64,000 nt of DNA from the NCBI RefSeq assembly GCF_028502605.1, contig NC_079233.1, positions 1 through 64,000 on the forward strand, given 5' to 3'. Source of the DNA: Trichoderma breve. Taxonomy: Eukaryota; Ascomycota; Sordariomycetes; Hypocreales; Hypocreaceae. How positions within the stretch are numbered: the first letter of the stretch is position 1; each line of letters begins with the position of its first letter. Both the position numbers and the translations under genes were made by a program. Below, one piece after another: positions 58,441-64,000 of this stretch. The notes under the pieces are model-generated. The model was not told the DNA's origin and did no database searches. It saw only the letters and a program-made list of their open reading frames with translations.

Positions 58441-59953
58441 GGCTTCAGTTCGCCAAAAGGAGTAAAAACGTTAATTGAACGCAGATGGAATGCAAATGCA
58501 ACGCGGATGGAGCAAGAGAAAAAAGCAAAACACGAAATCTATATGGCCAGACGAGAGCCTCACCAGAGGTGAAGTTTACCCATCTGTCGAAGTATCGTGA
58601 CTGTCGCTAATTCATCAATGAAAATCCCCGAAATATGGCTTATACCTATTGTGGCATGACTTCTCAAATTGAATACATCACAATAGGCAACTTTGACCAC
58701 AGCTAGAGACGAGAACTTATGCACGAGAGCGCCCGTTGAGGGACCACAGTGGGACTGTGCTGCTGACGCCATCGTGGTTTGCTCCCTGCGAAAAACTTCA
58801 CTTGCAAGATGGCGGCCCTAAATCCGCGGTAGGGGTATGCGTAAAATAGCACGCTTTACTCAAGATAGTAGGATGTTGATGGATAACTAGACAATTGAAT
58901 CCCTACTTGTTTCAGACGCAAACTTCGTTGGTTGTTGGATAAGATTTTGGGGGAGATCAGTGGCGAAAGACCCACAAACTTGTAAATTAAAATGCAATTA
59001 TGCAATATACTTAGGTATTCAAAGGCTGGGGCGTTCCTCTAAACCAGCTATTGCAGCTTTACCCACCCTCTTGATTATAAACATAGCCTCCATACTTGAA
59101 GTAGAGAGTGTCTCTTGTATAACTAGTATATCACTTCATTAACTGGTGCTAAAGGGCAGAGGATCTGGTGGATTCAGTAAGCTGCAGCTTACCTCTTGGT
59201 GCGCTATATTAGAGCATTACCCAAAGTCTTCTACTGAACAAGCTTATTGGCCCCCTCGTACTGATTATATATACAGCTGCAATACTTGAGCGTTATACCT
59301 TATCATTACATTAGGGCACTCGTTAATTATATTCTGTGGCATATATACTATATATAGGTCATCGAATGGAGAAGATATATTAACTTGTATTATTGTCAGC
59401 AACCAGCGCCATTGAGACCAACCAAAACAATCTTGGGACGTCTTCCAAGTAAACAGAGATCCAACTATAACACGTGAAAGGATGCATAAAAATAGACACA
59501 ACAACGATTTTACTTACGTTCGAATTCCCCTATCCATTTTCCCTTACCGTGTTCTGCTAGGGTGGCTTGTGCTTTGCGTGAATTAATTGAGAGCACAGGT
59601 AGTCTGACGATATCAATAAGGGGGTGCAAGAACAATACCAAATAAACACTCCACATTGGTGCACAGCTAAGAGAAGGAATATCATATTTCTGTAGGTGTA
59701 AGACAGGGTGAACTATAATTACTAATCTAGCAAAAATCGTCGTAGCATCAATATTCCCTCTTTACCCCATACGTAGAGTACAAGTAATAACAATGTATTA
59801 AGGCATTTCTTATATCAGAGCCTTGTGACAAACCATCTACATAAAAAGCTGTGGGTGGTGGTTGAGTATACATGATTCAACCTCTAGATGAATACCTTGT
59901 TCCATTTATATTTTTCTTGCGTTACCTACTATTCATCCTCGTAATTCTCAATC
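58441..59953. promoter_or_regulatory. Long divergent intergenic region between the two paralogues
   Basis: 1.5 kb with no recognised gene. The two paralogous membrane-protein genes are transcribed away from it, so it carries both promoters. Confidence 0.5.
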
Positions 59954-61033
59954 ATGACCGCAACGACGACTTGGGTCTATGACCTTGGTGTCATCAGCGT
60001 GGTAGGCCTTATTACGTCTGTGGTGCGCACCAGTGCAAGGAAATATTTTGAGCGGTCGATATCAGAGTGGTCTAAGCTTGATGAAGCAGTCAAGAGCAGA
60101 TTGGCCGTTGAAGTGGGCGTTATACCGTCCCGAATCGTCTTGTTCTACCTCACTCTGCCGGTCGTACTAAATGGATTCTCCCCTCTGGAGACATGGACAG
60201 CGAGTGATACAACAAATTCTCTGCTATCGTGGTATGTAGGGCACAAATTTTTTTTTTTGGACAATGACTGACGGTTGTTTCCCAGCGCTATTTTGACTGG
60301 AGCCTATATCATTGATCTTACCGTTACAAGGAATGACAAGGCGGCTACGTTGCATCATATCATGGGTCCAGCCTTACTACTATGGATTCGTCTCTGCTTC
60401 TCATCATTTACCTCTTCTGATGCACTATTATGTCGGTTGCTCATCCAGTTTGTGTTTTTCGGAGCAACAATCTCAGGCGCTACAACTACCACACTGGTAT
60501 TTCTGTATCAGTTCAGAAAGACGTGGTTCAGATCCAGCACTAGTAACGCGTATCTCTTTTTCACATTGCTTCTCCCGGTATTAGCTTTATCCACTATTGC
60601 CAGCACTTTTTATTGCACTACCTATCTATTGGTCTGGTTCGGCGAAGTTTTCGCCTATTTTGGGCATTGGGGCTATCTCCCGCTTGGATGGGTTTTGGTT
60701 GAGTGTGGCATGCAGTGGAAATGGCTAATTTGGTTCTACAACTTTGACGAGTGGTACCGCAAAACTACATATGAGGACCCAAAGGAGTCGAATGAAACCA
60801 AAGCGCACATGGCGAAGGTGGCCTCAACTGCATGGTGGCTCCCGAGGTGGCGCTTTGTGGCCATAAAACTCCTAGCTGCGATGTGGTTTATTACTGTACT
60901 GGGAGTCATTTGGAAGTCAGGCGATGTTCAATTTTTGGGAAGAAGAGTCGCTGGAATTGCTGCAAATGCTTGGAACGACGGGCTAAATATTCGTTACGAT
61001 ATACTGGATATCCAGAAACATGTGGACTTGTGA
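59954..61033 (+). CDS. Polytopic membrane protein, TLC-like (paralogue B)
   Basis: 341 aa from exons 59954-60231 and 60286-61033 (54-nt intron, GTATGT..CAG). Exon 1 is 278 nt, exactly as in paralogue A, and the intron falls at the same codon and phase, inside the Cys before the conserved TGAY motif. The block TGAYIIDLTVTRND..LHHIMGPALL matches A almost residue for residue, as does RLCFSSFT. The rest is moderately conserved. About seven membrane helices with a charged loop near residue 255 (EDPKESNETK). No signal peptide. Function unknown; a tandem inverted duplication of A is the simplest origin. Confidence 0.82.
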
Positions 61034-61610
61034 ATAGATTGACTCCCTCTTGAAGTATCTTACATATATACTGAGCATAAGTCGTGATTTGTTTCCAACG
61101 TCGTGATCTGTATAAACTTATCTATTATATACTACTAATTCCCACTTGTCCCTCTCGAATTCAACCTGTAAATAATTTGTGGAAATGTAGAGATCTATGT
61201 TAAGTGTGAAAATACGGCTAAGGGTTAACTAATCTCCCCCCAGCTTCCCTCCTATACCTATAGGTACCCTACCTTTTAGGTGCCTAACTACTAAAAACTC
61301 CTACCTGTTTAACTAGCTATTAGATAAAACGACTATGATTTTTTTATTTATAGTCTTATCTAAGGACTCTAGAGAGATAGAAATATCTGTAAACCTTTTA
61401 GATAACTAAAATAGAACAAAACCTATTACCGCTGGATTAGTAATAGCTTTTTAACCTCTAAAGGAGGTAACCCCCTTAGGCCTAAGAATAGAAAAGGTTA
61501 TAGTCTTTTTTTTTATTTTTAAAAAGAAAAAATACTTTAGAAAAGCCTTTAGTATAAATAAAATACTTTTACCTAGCTTTAATAAAGTAAAATTAAGTAT
61601 AGTAGTAATA

Positions 61611-62160
61611 TGTCACGACCCGGCTCTTAAGGTCGCGATAATAGGCTAATAGGATTAGCTGGAACTGGATTAACTATGGACCGATAGGCTAATTAAGACT
61701 GTTGGTGTTCCTTAATAGGAAAGCTAGGAAAGCCAGCTTTCCTAATGATCTATTATAGAAAGCTAGGAAAGCCAGCTTTCTACTATAATCTAGAATACAC
61801 GACTAAATATATAAGTTTACTTTATGTTACTTATTAGAATACTTAGATAGCTAGTTGTTATTAATATAATAGTATTTAGATTAAATACTTAAATACTTTT
61901 CTCTACAGCTAGTAATAAGATTGCCCGTCTACTGACCTGATTACTTCGCTAATATAAACTATAGAACTATTCTAAGGTTTGTCCTTTGGGAATAGCTAAC
62001 TTATACTAACCTATAGGTACTAGTTTATTATATAATAATAACTCTTATTTAGACGGTTACCTTAGACCTATAGGTAATAGAGATACTTAAGGAAATGGTT
62101 TATAAGTTTCTAAGTTTCTAATAGTAATACTGACTATGATAATATGTTTTACATAGGCAG
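61611..62160 (+). repeat. Probable 5' LTR of the Gypsy element
   Basis: Begins with TGTCACGACCCGG, the typical TG-start of fungal Gypsy LTRs, and contains a small hairpin CGACC..GGTCG. The LTR's right end (CA) and primer-binding site could not be fixed, so the end coordinate is a rough guess. Confidence 0.45.
61719..61780. repeat. Two copies of a 23-bp imperfect palindrome inside the LTR
   Basis: The motif GAAAGCT-N9-AGCTTTC occurs at 61719-61741 and again at 61758-61780 with identical loop sequence. It could form a hairpin or bind a dimeric factor in the LTR promoter. Confidence 0.75.
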
Positions 62161-64000
62161 TAATATTAAGGAGATGTAGGATACTTATGGAGAACTTGAA
62201 CCTAAAGTTACTAAAGCCCTAGCAGAGGATAAGGAAGAAGACCCTTTTACCTTAATTTTTACTAGGCTTACTTAGTTAAATAATACTGTAAACTAATAGT
62301 AAACTATAATTAATAACCTTACGGATTAACTAAATGCTTAAGGTTAATAATAAGGAACTTAATAGCTAGGAAACTAGGTACTACTTATGATTTTACCTAT
62401 TGTAGTATTACTTACACCTGCAGGAGGCGGATATTAATAGAAGGAGCCAGGGGAAGTTATTAAACCACTTATGCTAGAACCCTTTGACGGAAATTTTAAA
62501 AAAACTATACCCTTTTTTACAGATATAAAGGTATATTTCCGATATTTTCCTACTACTATATAAAACCTATTAGTTAAAGTGTATATAGTAGGAAGCCGAC
62601 TTACGGGAGTTGTTAAAGATTAATTTAAACCTTATTTAAGAGACTTTGAGAATAATTAATTATATAAACGAAAGCTATTTACGGTTATGCTTTTTAGTAG
62701 TTACCTAGTTTTCGAGGAATAGCTTACTATACTTTTTAGATAAATTAATAAGAAAAAAGAAGCTAAAAACTAATTACTTAACCTAAAGTAAACAGGAGCC
62801 TGCTTAAAGTATACTGCTATATTTATTTAAATTTACGCTAAAACCGACCTTAAAGAATCTGCTAAAAAAGTATTATACCGGAAGGGGCTAAAACCTAAAG
62901 TGAAAAATAAATTTGCGAAAAACGAACTACTAGATATATTTATAGAACTTTTAAGAACAGCTACTTAAATTAATAAACGACTATATAAAAGATAATTTAA
63001 AAAATAAGAAGAAAAAACAGGAACTAAACAGACTTAGAAAAACTTCTATAATATTAACTAAGGAAAGAAACAAGACCTTACGTTCTTTAATAATAGAAAA
63101 CCAGGACCTATAGACCTTAGCATTATTAAGGTATAACGTAAGAACGTTAAGTATTATAACTGTAGAAAAAAAAGATATATAAAGAAATACTACTAAGCCC
63201 TTAAAAAAAACAGTAATAAGAAGTTCACGCCTGTCCTAAAACCTAAAGAAAACCAGGCTATTAATACTATATAACCCTTAGTAAAGCATAAGCTATTACA
63301 CTTTTCAGTATATTATAATAATAAGTGCTAAATCTACCTTAGTAATAAATAAGGATTAAGATAATACCTTAAAAGATTAAAAAATACCTTAAATACGTTT
63401 AAAGAAGTTACCTAAAAAAAAATAGCAGAAATTAAATAATAATACACTAAACTTGTAAAACTTAAGGAGTAAGAAAAAGACGCTTTAAACTCTTAGTATA
63501 ACTTTAATAAAGAAGAAAAAGTACTTTAGGAATAGGAATAAGAAGAAGTTAAATAATAAAATTAGGATACTATAATATAGGACTATAATATAGGATACAC
63601 TAACTTTAATATTAGTAAACTTTATTTAAACTATAGATTACGAAAACCACAGGGACCTAGATACCCCTGCGGATGGGAACCCTTAGATAAAGAAAATAAT
63701 AAAAATGAAGATGAAATAACTTATAATAAAAACAGAAGAATCTACGAATCTAGTTTTTATAAAACTAATAAAAGATATTAATGATAAATTAACACTCTTT
63801 TAAACATATACCCTTTTGCAAAGTATAAAACCTAAGGACCACCTATAGATAAACTATATAAGGACTATAGATCCTATGCGCTATTTAATAATTAGTATTA
63901 TATATATAACCTTAAAAAGAATAGGGATTATAATAGTTTCTTAAATATTATACTATTAGTAAACCCTGTACCTATGGAACTTTTTAAATAATAGGGAAGG

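Larger units (their letters stand above)
61200..64000 (+). mobile_element. RIP-degraded Ty3/Gypsy LTR retrotransposon, 5' part
   Basis: Composition drops sharply to very AT-rich, TA-rich sequence with stops in every frame. Around 62470-62640 a broken frame still reads EPFDG, then VYFRYFP and VGSRLTG, recognisable as the Gag domain of Tf2-type Gypsy elements (usual pattern EPFDG...YFRYFP...A/VGSRL.G). Near 63150-63190 the zinc knuckle survives only as YNC....Y..KKYY, with expected Cys/His codons mutated C to T or G to A, the signature of repeat-induced point mutation. A block of lysine-rich Gag and pol-leader sequence follows. The element continues past the window edge, so its 3' LTR is not seen. 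The left limit is approximate; 61200-61610 may be an older insertion. Confidence 0.8.

Noticed and set aside
57381..61033. Interpretation of the membrane pair as Pyr4/UbiA-type terpene enzymes
   Set aside because: No DDxxD-type motifs, length well above Pyr4-like cyclases, and the D...LHH block fits a TLC-like pattern better.
1..64000. tRNA, rRNA, CRISPR arrays, bacterial operons
   Set aside because: Looked for by eye; no cloverleaf with a matching T-loop, no spaced repeat array and no prokaryotic features were seen in this eukaryotic sequence.

Overview
The window is nuclear DNA of a filamentous ascomycete (Pezizomycotina type). Genes carry many short GT-AG introns, mostly 55-107 nt, often with a CTAAC/CTGAC-like branch site. 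There are four Zn2Cys6 regulators, fungal enzyme and transporter families, and at the right end an AT-rich, stop-riddled Ty3/Gypsy element that looks RIP-mutated. I could not identify the species. Gene models below were built by reading splice sites by eye, so exon borders are given in the evidence.

Layout. 1-1.8 kb: uncertain left edge running into a 700-bp poly-C block that looks like an assembly artefact and cuts an SDR gene. 1.8-7 kb: SDR and NmrA-like reductase (divergent), a Zn2Cys6 regulator, and a small secreted crystallin-like protein. 7-13.7 kb: gene-poor, with decayed coding relics and one small secreted protein. 13.7-21.6 kb: zinc alcohol dehydrogenase, second Zn2Cys6 regulator, Old Yellow Enzyme, second NmrA-like reductase. 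23-29.4 kb: a divergent pair of small membrane proteins, an AflR-type regulator and a 14-TM-type MFS exporter. 30.6-41.3 kb: a divergent EF-1 beta copy, a rhodopsin-fold membrane protein, a secreted GMC oxidoreductase and a 1530-aa ABCC transporter. 44-50 kb: secreted Asp-box glycosidase, NCS1 purine-cytosine-type permease, epoxide hydrolase. 50.5-61 kb: fourth Zn2Cys6 regulator, AIF-like flavoprotein, BAHD-type acyltransferase and two divergent paralogous TLC-like membrane proteins. 61.2-64 kb: degenerate LTR retrotransposon.

How it may work together. The gene mix (SDR, ADH, OYE, two NmrA reductases, GMC oxidase, epoxide hydrolase, acyltransferase, MFS and ABC exporters, AflR-type and other regulators) is that of a secondary-metabolite region. 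However, no PKS, NRPS, DMATS, terpene cyclase or P450 was recognised in the intact genes. The backbone enzyme may lie outside the window, may be one of the decayed relics, or may be an unfamiliar protein. The best candidates for an undescribed function are the TLC-like pair with its neighbours (48.6-61 kb), the divergent EF-1 beta copy, and the small membrane-protein pair at 23-24.8 kb.
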